DNA from: Belnapia moabensis DSM 16746
Lineage (GTDB): Bacteria; Pseudomonadota; Alphaproteobacteria; Acetobacterales; Acetobacteraceae
Reading direction: 5' to 3'
Assembly (NCBI RefSeq): GCF_000745835.1
Contig: NZ_JQKB01000003.1
Location: 150,936 to 214,935 of the forward strand
Length of the DNA: 64,000 nt
Part shown: positions 43,273-51,504 of the stretch, in pieces
Layout: every line of letters begins with the position of its first letter
Position numbering within the stretch: the first letter of the stretch is position 1
Position numbers and translations under genes: made by a program
Notes under the pieces: generated by a model
Database searches by the model: none
What the model was told of the DNA's origin: nothing
The model's input: the letters and a program-made list of their open reading frames with translations, nothing else

Positions 43273-43297
43273 TTGAGGAGGGCAAAGCCCTCCTCAA
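43273..43297. terminator. Palindromic terminator, copy 2 of a 25-bp repeat
   Basis: The exact reverse complement of the palindrome at 12571-12595: an 11-bp perfect stem (TTGAGGAGGGC / GCCCTCCTCAA) around AAA. It lies between the convergent amidase gene and the phnM-like gene, and includes the stop codon of the latter (TGA at 43296-43294). It should act in both directions. Confidence 0.75.
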
Positions 43298-44433
43298 CCC
43301 TGGCGGAGACGCGCGATAGCATCGCCGGTGAGAAGCGCTGCCTCGCCCGCGACGAAGCAGGCCAGGACGCGCGGCCCGGCGGGATCGATCACGACGACAT
43401 CGCCGCGCATGCCCGGATGCAGCGCGCCGCGGTCGGTCAGGCCGGCCGCCGTGGCCGGGTTGGCGGAGACGAGGGGCCAAGCCTCGGCGAGGCTCAGCTT
43501 ACCGCGGCGGGCCATGGCGAAAGGGGCTTCGAGCAGGGCAGGCCAGTGGTAATCGCTGGCAAGGATCGTCACCAGGCCGCGCTCGACAAGCGGGGCAGCG
43601 CTGGCCCAACCGAGATGGCTGCCGCCGCGGACGACGTTGGGGGCACCCATCACCACCGCCTCACCATGAGCGCGGGCATCGGCGGCGACGGCCTCGGCCA
43701 TCGGAAATTCGCAGAGGCGGGCACCGAGGGCGCGGTAGAGGGCGCGGTCCTCCAGCGTTGCGTCGTCATGGCTCAGCATCGGGATGCCGGCAGCGGCCGC
43801 GGCGAGGCGGGCGCGGGCGGCCGGGATCTCGCCGCGGCGGGCGGCGATGCGTTCGATCAAGGCATGAAATTCCTCGGGGGTGAGACCGGCGCGGCCGGCA
43901 TACTTCGCCAAGTCCTTGGCGTTGCCGAGCTTTTCAAGGATGGCGGGCGTGTGGTCGTTGAAGCCGAGCAGGTGGATGCGGCCCGCCGCGATGCCGGCCA
44001 GGACGTCGTCGACTGCATAGAGATTATCGGCTTCGAAGCGGCAATGGATGCGGAGGTCGAGAGGAAGCGCACCGGCTCCGTCCAGCGCGGCCATGAGGGC
44101 CCGCCACATGGCGAGGGAGCGGAGGCCTGGCTCCCAGGACAAGGTCACGCCGAGGAAGGCGGTGGTGATGCCGGAGGCGAGCAGCTGGGCGACGGTGTCG
44201 CGCAATGCGAGGGCCGGCGGGAAGTTGATGCCAGGCCGTGGTTGCAGGCTGCGTTCATGCGCATCGCCATGGATGTCGACGAGGCCCGGGAGTACGAGGA
44301 GGCCGGTGGCGTCGAGGCGGCGGGCGCCGGGAAGCGGGGTGGCGGCGATCGCCTCGCCGGCCAAGGCGAGGTCGCCGGCGGCGAGGGTGGCGCCGCGCAG
44401 CACATCGCCGCCGGTGATGTGCCAGCCGGTCAT
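43294..44433 (-). CDS. PhnM-like amidohydrolase, divergent paralogue
   Basis: A 379-residue amidohydrolase-superfamily protein related to PhnM (ribosyl triphosphate diphosphatase of the C-P lyase pathway). Matching blocks are LLVLPGLVDIHGDAHER, LLSHDDATLEDR-like SHDD, GAPNVVRGGSHLGWASAAPLV and LASDYHWPALLEAPF. Where classical PhnM has HTDN, this copy has HGDAHE, so the metal or substrate site may differ. It starts 1 base after the phnF stop on the same strand. A canonical phnM is present at 49673-50812, making this a second, diverged member. Confidence 0.86.
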   Translation of the reverse strand: MTGWHITGGDVLRGATLAAGDLALAGEAIAATPLPGARRLDATGLLVLPGLVDIHGDAHERSLQPRPGINFPPALALRDTVAQLLASGITTAFLGVTLSWEPGLRSLAMWRALMAALDGAGALPLDLRIHCRFEADNLYAVDDVLAGIAAGRIHLLGFNDHTPAILEKLGNAKDLAKYAGRAGLTPEEFHALIERIAARRGEIPAARARLAAAAAGIPMLSHDDATLEDRALYRALGARLCEFPMAEAVAADARAHGEAVVMGAPNVVRGGSHLGWASAAPLVERGLVTILASDYHWPALLEAPFAMARRGKLSLAEAWPLVSANPATAAGLTDRGALHPGMRGDVVVIDPAGPRVLACFVAGEAALLTGDAIARLRQG

Positions 44434-44434
44434 G

Positions 44435-45184
44435 TCAGCTTTCCGCTACGATCTGCACGCGGCCAGAGGCGTAGCAGCCGAAGCTGACCTCGACCGGCTG
44501 GCCCTCGGGGTCGACATTCAACGCCTCGGTCACCAGCACGGGGCGGTTGCGGGATTGCTCAAGCAGCATGGCCTCTTCCGGCGTCGGCATGCGGGCGGTG
44601 ATGCGGGTGGCCTCGCGGCGGTAATCGGCGATGCCAAGGCGGGCCAGGACGCGGGTGATGGAGGCCTCCTCGGCGAGCAGGGTGGCGATGCCGGGGAAGC
44701 GGACGGCCGAAAACCAGTGGGTGCCGATGGCGATGGGGCGGCCATCGACCAAGCTCAGCCGTTCGGCGAGGACCACGGGGCGACCACGGCGGAGCCGGAG
44801 CTGCTCGGCGATATGCGCCTCGGCAGGCAGTTCCTCGATGCGGAGGATGCGGCCCTGGGGCTCGCGGTTCTGCCGGCGGATGGTTTCCGAGAAGCGGGTG
44901 CGAGAGCCGACCGGGTAGTCGAGCACATCCTCGGCGATGAAGCTGCCGCGGCCCTGCTCGATGCGGACGAGGCCGCGGCTTTCCAGCTCCTCCATGGCGC
45001 GGCGGACGGTGTGCCGGTTGACGGCGAAGCGGGCGGAGAGCTCCGCCTCGGTCGGCAGGCGGGAGCCGGGCGCGAGGTTGCCGCTGGCAATCTCGCGTTC
45101 CATCGTGCCGGCGATCTGGCGCCAGAGGGCGACGCCCTGGCCGCGAGCGAGGGTGGCTGTCTTGTTCATTGAAGTTTCAACCAT
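44435..45184 (-). CDS. phnF: GntR/HutC-family phosphonate regulator PhnF
   Basis: A 249-residue regulator with N-terminal winged helix (LWRQIAGTMEREIASGNLAPGSRLPTEAELSARFAVNRHTVRRAMEELESRGLV) and a C-terminal UTRA ligand domain (ILRIEELPAEAHIAEQLRLRRGRPV to the end). PhnF represses or controls C-P lyase genes. It is divergent from phnG with a 78-base intergenic region that contains a GTCTAGAC palindrome. An internal ATG (MNKTATLARG at 45169) is an alternative start. The phnM-like paralogue follows in the same unit. Confidence 0.92.
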   Translation of the reverse strand: MVETSMNKTATLARGQGVALWRQIAGTMEREIASGNLAPGSRLPTEAELSARFAVNRHTVRRAMEELESRGLVRIEQGRGSFIAEDVLDYPVGSRTRFSETIRRQNREPQGRILRIEELPAEAHIAEQLRLRRGRPVVLAERLSLVDGRPIAIGTHWFSAVRFPGIATLLAEEASITRVLARLGIADYRREATRITARMPTPEEAMLLEQSRNRPVLVTEALNVDPEGQPVEVSFGCYASGRVQIVAES

Positions 45185-45199
45185 GGGCCCTGTCCGGCA

Positions 45200-45211
45200 T
45201 GTAATGTTACA
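45200..45211. promoter_or_regulatory. Inverted repeat in phnF-phnG intergenic region
   Basis: TGTAA and TTACA flank a TG centre, giving a 12-base dyad 16 bases upstream of the phnF ATG. It lies where a regulator would block phnF transcription. Identity of the binding protein is unknown. Confidence 0.35.
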
Positions 45212-45239
45212 AGCACAATAGGTAGGTAGACGTCCAGTT

Positions 45240-45247
45240 GTCTAGAC
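45240..45247. promoter_or_regulatory. Putative PhnF operator
   Basis: The palindrome GTCTAGAC lies 16 bases upstream of the phnG ATG. HutC-subfamily GntR regulators typically bind GTxTAGAC-like sites, and phnF is divergently encoded. A second related half-site, GGTAGAC, lies just upstream at 45225-45231. Confidence 0.55.
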
Positions 45248-45262
45248 TTTATGATTTTTCCT

Positions 45263-45721
45263 ATGTCCGATGACGCAATGATGATGCAGGCGGCGCGGCG
45301 CCGCTGGATGGGCGTGCTGGCGCGTGCCGATGCGGATGCCATAGCGGCCCGGCTGGCGGAGGCCCCTGCCCTGCCCCGCCATGTCAGGCTGCGCGGGCCG
45401 GAGACCGGACTGGTGATGACGCGCGGCCGGCAAGGTGGCGATGGTGCGCCGTTCAATCTCGGCGAGATGACGGTGACGCGGTGCAGCGTTCGGCTGGCGG
45501 ATGGACCAGTCGGCCATGCCTATGTTGCCGGCCGGGATGCCCGGCAGGCGGAGCTGGCGGCGGTGATCGATGCGGCACTGCAGGACCCGGCCAGGCACAA
45601 GGCGCTGCTGGCGGTGGTGATCGAGCCGCTGGCGGAGGCGCAGGCCGCCAGGGCCGCGCGCGAGGCGGCGAAGGCGGCGGCGACGCGGGTGGAGTTCTTC
45701 ACCATGGCGACGATGCGATGA
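45263..45721 (+). CDS. phnG: C-P lyase complex subunit PhnG
   Basis: A 152-residue PhnG of the C-P lyase core complex (PhnGHIJ), needed with PhnI for adding the phosphonate to the ribose of ATP. PhnG features are RRRWMGVLARADADAIAARL, ETGLVMTRGRQGGDGAPFNLGEMTVTRCSVRL and GHAYVAGRD. The ATG at 45263 begins the operon phnGHIJKLM-DUF1045, in which every junction overlaps by 1 or 4 bases. Confidence 0.94.
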   Translation: MSDDAMMMQAARRRWMGVLARADADAIAARLAEAPALPRHVRLRGPETGLVMTRGRQGGDGAPFNLGEMTVTRCSVRLADGPVGHAYVAGRDARQAELAAVIDAALQDPARHKALLAVVIEPLAEAQAARAAREAAKAAATRVEFFTMATMR

Positions 45722-46296
45722 GCGGCCTGACCCCCGGTTTCGCCGATCCGGTGCCGGATGCGCAGGCCTGGTTCCGGGCGCTGCTCGAGGCGATGGCGCG
45801 GCCTGGACGGATCCAACGCGTCGCCGCCCTGCCGCAGGCGCCGGCGCCGCTGGCCCCGGCGGCAGCGGCGGTGCTGCTGACGCTGGCGGATGCGGAGACG
45901 CCGGTCTGGATGGATGCGGGACCCGGGGCGGAGGAGTGGTTGCGCTTCCATGCCGGCTGCCCGCTGGTAGCGGAGCCGGGGGCGGCGGGCTTCCTGCTGG
46001 CGGCGGGCGCGATGCCGGAGCTGGCAGCGCTGGACGCCGGGACCGAGGAGGAGCCGCACCGTTCGGCGACGCTCATCCTGCAGGTGGCGGGGCTGGAGAC
46101 GGGACGGGGCTGGCGGCTCACCGGGCCTGGCATCGGGACGGAGCATCGCCTGTCGGTCGAGGGCTTGCCTGGCGGCTTCCTCGCAGCCTGGGCAGCCAAC
46201 GGGAGGCGGTTTCCGCGCGGGATCGACCTGGTGCTCTGCGCCGGGGACAGGCTGGCGGCGCTGCCACGCACCACGCGTATCGAGGGAGCCGGCTGA
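45718..46296 (+). CDS. phnH: C-P lyase complex subunit PhnH
   Basis: A 192-residue PhnH. Typical blocks are GFADPVPDAQAWFRALLEAMARPGRIQ, AAAVLLTLADAETPVW, a central segment with ELAALDAGTEEEPHRSATL and GRRFPRGIDLVLCAGDRLAALPRTT. It starts in ATGA overlap with phnG. Confidence 0.93.
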   Translation: MSGLTPGFADPVPDAQAWFRALLEAMARPGRIQRVAALPQAPAPLAPAAAAVLLTLADAETPVWMDAGPGAEEWLRFHAGCPLVAEPGAAGFLLAAGAMPELAALDAGTEEEPHRSATLILQVAGLETGRGWRLTGPGIGTEHRLSVEGLPGGFLAAWAANGRRFPRGIDLVLCAGDRLAALPRTTRIEGAG

Positions 46297-47366
46297 TGGC
46301 CTATGTGGCGGTCAAGGGAGGCGAGCGGGCGATCGAGGCGGCGCATGCCTGGCTAGCCGAGGAGAGGCGAGGCGATCCGGCGCTGCCGGAGCTGAGCCTC
46401 GCCCAGATTGAGGCGCAGCTTGGCCTCGCCGTGGACCGGGTGATGGCGGAGGGGGCCTGCCATGACCGGGGGCTCGCCGCGCTCGCCATCAAGCAGGCGC
46501 GGGGCGACCTGATCGAGGCAGCCTTCCTGCTGCGGGCCTATCGCACCACCCTGCCCCGCTTCGGTGCGAGCCTGCCAGTCGAGACCGAGGCGATGCGCGT
46601 CAGGCGGCGGATCAGCGCGACCTACAAGGAGTTGCCGGGAGGGCAGGTGCTGGGGCCCACCTTCGACTACACGCACCGGCTGCTGGACTTCGCCCTGGCC
46701 GCCGAGGGCGGCGTGCCGGCGTCGGCGCCGGAGGCTCCGGCCGGTGAGCTCTCGATGCCACGGGTGACGGGGTTGCTGGCACAGGAAGGGCTGATGGCCC
46801 CGGAGCAGCCCTCCGAGGCGGAGCCACGCGACCTGACGCGGGAGCCGCTTGACTTCCCGGCCGAGCGGCCGCTGCGGCTGCAGGCGCTGGCGCGGGGCGA
46901 CGAGGGCTTCCTGCTGTCGCTCGGCTACTCGACGCAGCGCGGCTACGGCAACGCGCATCCCTTCGTCGGCGAGATTCGCATGGGGGCGGTGATGGTGGAG
47001 TTCGAGCCGCCGGAGCTCGGCTTCCCGATCGATCTCGGCGAGATCACCGTCACGGAATGCCAGATGGTGAACCAGTTCGCCGGCTCTAAGACAGAGCCGC
47101 CGCAATTCACCCGCGGCTACGGGCTGGTCTTCGGCCAGGGCGAGCGGAAAGCGATGACGATGGCGCTGGTCGACCGGGCGCTGCGCGCGGCGGAGCTCGG
47201 CGAGCCGGTGGAGGCACCGGCGCAGGACCAGGAATTCGTGCTGTACCACTGCGACAATGTGGAGGCGACGGGCTTCGTCGAGCATCTGAAGCTGCCGCAT
47301 TATGTCGATTTCCAGAGCGAGCTGGAGAAGATCCGGCTGCTGCGGCGGGAGGCCGGAGGCGAATGA
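46296..47366 (+). CDS. phnI: C-P lyase complex subunit PhnI
   Basis: A 356-residue PhnI, the nucleosidase-like subunit that displaces adenine from ATP to form the ribosyl phosphonate triphosphate together with PhnGHL. Features are MAYVAVKGGERAIEAAHAWL, RRRISATYKELPGGQVLGPTFDYTHRLLDF, SLGYSTQRGYGNAHPFVGEIR and DNVEATGFVEHLKLPHYVDF. It starts in TGATG overlap with phnH. Confidence 0.96.
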   Translation: MAYVAVKGGERAIEAAHAWLAEERRGDPALPELSLAQIEAQLGLAVDRVMAEGACHDRGLAALAIKQARGDLIEAAFLLRAYRTTLPRFGASLPVETEAMRVRRRISATYKELPGGQVLGPTFDYTHRLLDFALAAEGGVPASAPEAPAGELSMPRVTGLLAQEGLMAPEQPSEAEPRDLTREPLDFPAERPLRLQALARGDEGFLLSLGYSTQRGYGNAHPFVGEIRMGAVMVEFEPPELGFPIDLGEITVTECQMVNQFAGSKTEPPQFTRGYGLVFGQGERKAMTMALVDRALRAAELGEPVEAPAQDQEFVLYHCDNVEATGFVEHLKLPHYVDFQSELEKIRLLRREAGGE

Positions 47367-48211
47367 CAGCGCTCGGCTATAATTTCGGCTATCTCGACGA
47401 AAACACCAAGCGGATGATTCGCCGCGCCTTGCTGAAGGCCGTAGCGGTCCCGGGCCATCAGGTGCCCTTCGGCGCGCGGGAGATGCCGCTGCCCTATGGC
47501 TGGGGGACGGGCGGCATCGCCGTCACGGCCAGCGTCATCGGCGCCGGCGACCGGTTGAAGGTGATCGACCAGGGGGCGGACGACACGACCAATGCCGTCT
47601 CCATCCGGCGCTTCTTCGCCAAGGTGGCGGGGGTGGAGACGACGGAGCGGACGGGCGAGGCGACGATCATCCAGACGCGGCATCGCATCCCGGAGACGCG
47701 GCTGCGCGAGGGGCAGATCCTGGTCTACCAGGTGCCGATGCCGGAGCCGCTCTTCCGGCTGGAGCCGCGCGTCTCCGAGACGAAGCGGATGCATGCGCTG
47801 GCCGATTACGGACTGATGCATGTGAAGCTTTACGAGGACATCGCCCGCCATGGCCATGTGGCGATGAGCTACAACTACCCGGTGCTGGTCGGTGGGCGCT
47901 ACCTGATGTCGCCCTCGCCGATCCCCGCCTTCGACAACCCGAAGATGGACCGGATGCCGGCCCTGCAGCTCTTCGGCGCAGGGCGGGAGAAGCGGATTTA
48001 TGCGGTGCCGCCCTATACCGCGGTGAAGAGCCTCGATTTCGAGGACCATCCTTTCCGGCCGGCGCGGGCGGATGCGCCCTGCGCGCTCTGCGGCAGCCGG
48101 GAGAGCTATCTCGATGAGGTCGTCGTGGACGACAAGGGCGGACGGATGTTCGTCTGCTCCGATACCGACTACTGCGCCACGCGCCAGACGCAGCGGGAGG
48201 CGGCGGAATGA
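47363..48211 (+). CDS. phnJ: C-P lyase radical-SAM enzyme PhnJ
   Basis: A 282-residue PhnJ, the radical SAM enzyme that breaks the C-P bond. The four Cys align one residue earlier than the E. coli set: Cys240 and Cys243 (PCALCGS), Cys265 and Cys271 (VCSDTDYC). Gly31 in VPGHQVPFGAREMPLPYGWG corresponds to the glycyl-radical residue. It is fully conserved and should be active if the core complex is expressed. Confidence 0.97.
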   Translation: MTALGYNFGYLDENTKRMIRRALLKAVAVPGHQVPFGAREMPLPYGWGTGGIAVTASVIGAGDRLKVIDQGADDTTNAVSIRRFFAKVAGVETTERTGEATIIQTRHRIPETRLREGQILVYQVPMPEPLFRLEPRVSETKRMHALADYGLMHVKLYEDIARHGHVAMSYNYPVLVGGRYLMSPSPIPAFDNPKMDRMPALQLFGAGREKRIYAVPPYTAVKSLDFEDHPFRPARADAPCALCGSRESYLDEVVVDDKGGRMFVCSDTDYCATRQTQREAAE

Positions 48212-48978
48212 GTGCGCTGCTGGAAGCCGAGGGGCTGGCGCTCCGCTTCGGGGCGGTGCCGGCGCTGGATGGCGTGGCGCTCGAGATTTTTCCCGGCGAA
48301 GTTGTCGCCATCGTCGGCGAGTCAGGCTCGGGCAAGACGACGCTGCTGCGCGTGCTCTCCGGCATGATGCGGCCGGAAGCGGGCGAGGTCCGCTACCGCG
48401 ACCCGGAGGGCGGATTTCATGTCCTCCATGAAATGAAGGAAGCGGCGCTGCGCCGACTGCACCGGACGGATTGGGGCTTCGTCCACCAAAATCCGCGCGA
48501 CGGGCTGCGCATGCGCGTCTCGGCGGGCGGCAATATCGGCGAGCGGCTGATGGCGGTGGGGGCGCGGAATTACGGCAGTATCCGTGCCGAAGCAGCGGAG
48601 TGGCTGCGGCGGGTCGAGATCGATCCGGCACGGATCGACGGCATGCCGGCGCTCTTCTCGGGCGGCATGCAGCAGCGACTGCAGATCGCGCGCACTTTGG
48701 TGACACGGCCGCGGCTGGTCTTCATGGACGAGCCAACGGGGGGCCTCGATGTCTCGGTGCAGGCGAAGCTGCTCGATATGGTCCGGGCGCTGGTCGCCGA
48801 TCTCGGCCTCTCCGTGGTGATCGTGACGCATGACATAGCAGCAGCGCGGCTGCTGGCGCATCGGCTGCTGGTCATGCGGCGGGGGCAGGTGGTGGAGCAG
48901 GGGCTGACCGACCGGGTACTCGACGACCCGCAGCATGAGTATACCCAGCTGCTCGTCGCCTCGGTGCTGGCGGCATGA
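48208..48978 (+). CDS. phnK: C-P lyase ATPase subunit PhnK
   Basis: A 256-residue ABC-type ATPase that binds the C-P lyase core. Walker A is GESGSGKTT, the signature is FSGGMQQRLQIARTL, Walker B is LVFMDEPTGGLDVSVQ and the H-loop is VIVTHD. The SVQAKLLDMVR stretch is characteristic of PhnK over general oligopeptide ATPases. It overlaps phnJ and phnL by 4 bases each. Confidence 0.95.
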   Translation: MSALLEAEGLALRFGAVPALDGVALEIFPGEVVAIVGESGSGKTTLLRVLSGMMRPEAGEVRYRDPEGGFHVLHEMKEAALRRLHRTDWGFVHQNPRDGLRMRVSAGGNIGERLMAVGARNYGSIRAEAAEWLRRVEIDPARIDGMPALFSGGMQQRLQIARTLVTRPRLVFMDEPTGGLDVSVQAKLLDMVRALVADLGLSVVIVTHDIAAARLLAHRLLVMRRGQVVEQGLTDRVLDDPQHEYTQLLVASVLAA

Positions 48979-49673
48979 GCGCGGCAATCCGCACTGAAGG
49001 GCTCGGCAAGTCCTTCACCCTGCATCTCCAAGGCGGGCTTCGCATTCCTGTGCTGGAGAGTGTCGAAATGGCAGTGGCGGCGGGGGAATGCGTGGCCCTC
49101 GCCGGGCCCTCCGGCGCCGGCAAGTCGACGCTGATGCGGCTGCTCTACGGCAATTACGGTGCGGGGACGGGGCGCATCCTCATCCGCCACCGTGGGGCGG
49201 AGGTCGATCTCGCAGCGGCCGATGCGCGTCTGGTGCGCGAGGTGCGGTGCGAGACGCTCGGCTATGTCAGCCAGTTCCTCCGCGTCATCCCGCGCGTGCC
49301 GACGCTCGACATCGTCGCCGAGCCGCTGATGGCGCGGGGCGTGGCGCGCGAGGCGGCGCGGGCGCGGGCGGCGGAACTGCTGGCGCGGCTCAACCTGCCG
49401 GCGCGGCTGCATGGGCTGCCGCCGGCGACCTTCTCCGGGGGCGAGCAGCAGCGGGTGAACCTGGCGCGGGGCTTCGTCCCCGGCTACCCGGTGCTGCTGC
49501 TCGACGAGCCGACGGCGAGCCTCGATGCCGGCAACCGTGCGGTGGTGGTCGGGCTGATCCGTGCTGCCAAGCAAGCGGGCACTGCGGTCATCGGCATCTT
49601 CCATGACACCGAGGTGCGCGACCAAGTCGCGGACCGATTGTTCGAGGTCCTGCCCATGCCGGTCGCTGCTTGA
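48975..49673 (+). CDS. phnL: C-P lyase ATPase subunit PhnL
   Basis: A 232-residue ABC-type ATPase. Walker A is GPSGAGKSTLMRLLYGNY, a PhnL-typical stretch; the signature is FSGGEQQRVNLARGF, Walker B is LLLDEPTASLD and the late GTAVIGIFHDTEVRD is characteristic. Starts in ATGA overlap with phnK and its stop overlaps the phnM start. Confidence 0.95.
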   Translation: MSAAIRTEGLGKSFTLHLQGGLRIPVLESVEMAVAAGECVALAGPSGAGKSTLMRLLYGNYGAGTGRILIRHRGAEVDLAAADARLVREVRCETLGYVSQFLRVIPRVPTLDIVAEPLMARGVAREAARARAAELLARLNLPARLHGLPPATFSGGEQQRVNLARGFVPGYPVLLLDEPTASLDAGNRAVVVGLIRAAKQAGTAVIGIFHDTEVRDQVADRLFEVLPMPVAA

Positions 49674-50812
49674 TGTCCGAGACCATCCTCACCCATGCCC
49701 TGCTCGTCCTGCCGGAGGATGTGGTGCCCGGCACGCTGGTGCTGCGCGACGGGCTGATCGCCGATGTGCAGCCGGGGAGCAGCAGCCTTGCGGGGGCGGT
49801 GGATTGCGGCGGCGAACACATCATCCCCGGCGTGGTCGATCTCCATACCGATAACCTCGAGCGCCAGGTGCAGCCGCGGGCGAATGCGCGCTGGCCAAGC
49901 CGCTCCGCCCTGCTGGCTCACGATGCACAATGCGCGGCGGCGGGCGTCACTACCGTCTTCGACGCGCTCTGCCTCGGCGATCTCGGCTTCGATCCAGGGC
50001 GGGTGCAGACCTTCTACGAGGGTGTCGCCGACCTCGCCGCGCTGGTGCCGACCGGCCTGCTGAAGGCGGAGCATCTCCTGCATCTCCGCTGCGAGCTGCC
50101 GGCGACCGACATGGTACCGGCGGTGGAGAGCGTCGCCGACCATCCCCTCGTTGCCATGGTCAGCCTGATGGACCACTCGCCAGGCGTCGGCCAGTACCGG
50201 GACATCCCCCGCTACCGTGCGATGCGGCAGCGGCAGAAGCAGATGAGCGATGCCGAGGTGGATGCGCGCATCGCCGAGTTGCTGGAGCGCCGTGCCCGGC
50301 TGCGCGAGCCGCAGCGGCGCTGGCTGCTGGACCGCATCGCCCATCGCGACCTGCCGCTCGCCAGCCATGACGATGACGACGTGGCGGAGATGGCGCGCAA
50401 TGCGGATGACGGCATCCGCATCAGCGAGTTTCCGGTGACGATGGAGGCAGCCTGCGCGGCACGGGAGCTTGGCGTGACGGTGATCGCCGGGGCGCCGAAC
50501 ATCGTCCGCGGCGGCAGCCATTCCGGCAATGTAGCAGCGGCTGACCTTATTCGTGCGGGTGCGGTCGATGCGCTGGCCAGCGACTATGTGCCGGCGGCGA
50601 TGGTGGAGGCGGCGTGGATTGCGGCCGCGACCACTGGCATCTCCCTTCCCCAGGCTGTCGCCACCATCACCGACGGGCCGGCATGCATGGCGCGGCTGAG
50701 GGACCGGGGGCGGCTGGCGGCAGGGCTGCGGGCCGATCTGGTGCGGGTGCGGGCGGTAGAGGGGCTGCCGGTGGTCCGCGCCGTCTGGCGCGGGGGAGAG
50801 CGCGTCGCATGA
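49673..50812 (+). CDS. phnM: Alpha-D-ribose 1-methylphosphonate 5-triphosphate diphosphatase PhnM
   Basis: A 379-residue amidohydrolase-fold PhnM that removes pyrophosphate from ribosyl phosphonate triphosphate before C-P cleavage. Canonical motifs: IIPGVVDLHTDNLERQVQPR (metal ligands), SLMDHSPGVGQY, LASHDDDDVAEM, IAGAPNIVRGGSHSGNVAA and ALASDYVPAAMVEAAW. The ATG at 49673 overlaps the phnL stop (TGATG). The copy at 43294-44433 is clearly more diverged. Confidence 0.95.
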   Translation: MSETILTHALLVLPEDVVPGTLVLRDGLIADVQPGSSSLAGAVDCGGEHIIPGVVDLHTDNLERQVQPRANARWPSRSALLAHDAQCAAAGVTTVFDALCLGDLGFDPGRVQTFYEGVADLAALVPTGLLKAEHLLHLRCELPATDMVPAVESVADHPLVAMVSLMDHSPGVGQYRDIPRYRAMRQRQKQMSDAEVDARIAELLERRARLREPQRRWLLDRIAHRDLPLASHDDDDVAEMARNADDGIRISEFPVTMEAACAARELGVTVIAGAPNIVRGGSHSGNVAAADLIRAGAVDALASDYVPAAMVEAAWIAAATTGISLPQAVATITDGPACMARLRDRGRLAAGLRADLVRVRAVEGLPVVRAVWRGGERVA

Positions 50813-51504
50813 TCGGCGAGCCGATGCCAGAGGCGCGCCTGGCCCTCTACTGGGCGCCGGAGACGGATGACCCGCTGCACCAGCTCGGCTCCGCTTGGCT
50901 CGGGCGAGATGCGGAGACGGGGGCGCCGGTCCCGCAACCGGCGCTGCCTGGGCTCGACATCGCCGAGGTCACCAGGGATGCGCGGGGCTACGGCCTGCAT
51001 GCGACGCTGAAGCCGCCTTTCCGCCTGCGGGTCAGCTGGGCGGAGGCGGTCGCCGCGGCGGAGGCGCTTGCGGCGCGGACCGCGCCCTTCGACCTTCCGC
51101 CGCTCGCGGTCGAGAATCTGGATGGGTTCCTGGCGCTGCGGGAGACGGCGCCCTGCCCTGCCCTTCGGCCCCTCGCCGATGCCTGCGTGGAGGCGCTGGA
51201 GCCCTGCCGGGCGCCGTCCGACGAGGCAGAGCTGGCGAAGCGGCGGCGGGCCCGGCTGAGTGCGCGGCAGGAGGCGCTGCTGGGGCGGTACGGCTACCCG
51301 TACGTCATGGAGGAGTGGCGTTTCCACATCACTCTCAGCCGGCGGCTCTCGGCCGAGGAGATGGCGGTGGTGCGGCCGGTGGTGACGGAATTTCTCGGCG
51401 AGGCGCCGGCGATGCCGCGGCGGGTCGGCGCCATCAGCCTGTTCACCCAGGCGAAAGCCGGCGCGCCCTTCCTGATCGCCGAGCGGCTGCCCCTCAGGGG
51501 ATAG
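50809..51504 (+). CDS. DUF1045 2H-phosphoesterase-superfamily protein of the phn operon
   Basis: A 231-residue DUF1045 protein. Two HxT motifs of the 2H phosphoesterase superfamily are visible: GLHATLKPPFRL (His64) and FHITLSRRLSAEEM. RLALYWAPETDDPLHQLGSAWLGRD is the family start. It starts in ATGA overlap with phnM. No phnP lies in the window, and a 2H phosphoesterase here could open the cyclic ribose phosphate produced by PhnJ, replacing PhnP. The gene overlaps the convergent phnN by 11 bases at their 3' ends. Confidence 0.88.
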   Translation: MIGEPMPEARLALYWAPETDDPLHQLGSAWLGRDAETGAPVPQPALPGLDIAEVTRDARGYGLHATLKPPFRLRVSWAEAVAAAEALAARTAPFDLPPLAVENLDGFLALRETAPCPALRPLADACVEALEPCRAPSDEAELAKRRRARLSARQEALLGRYGYPYVMEEWRFHITLSRRLSAEEMAVVRPVVTEFLGEAPAMPRRVGAISLFTQAKAGAPFLIAERLPLRG

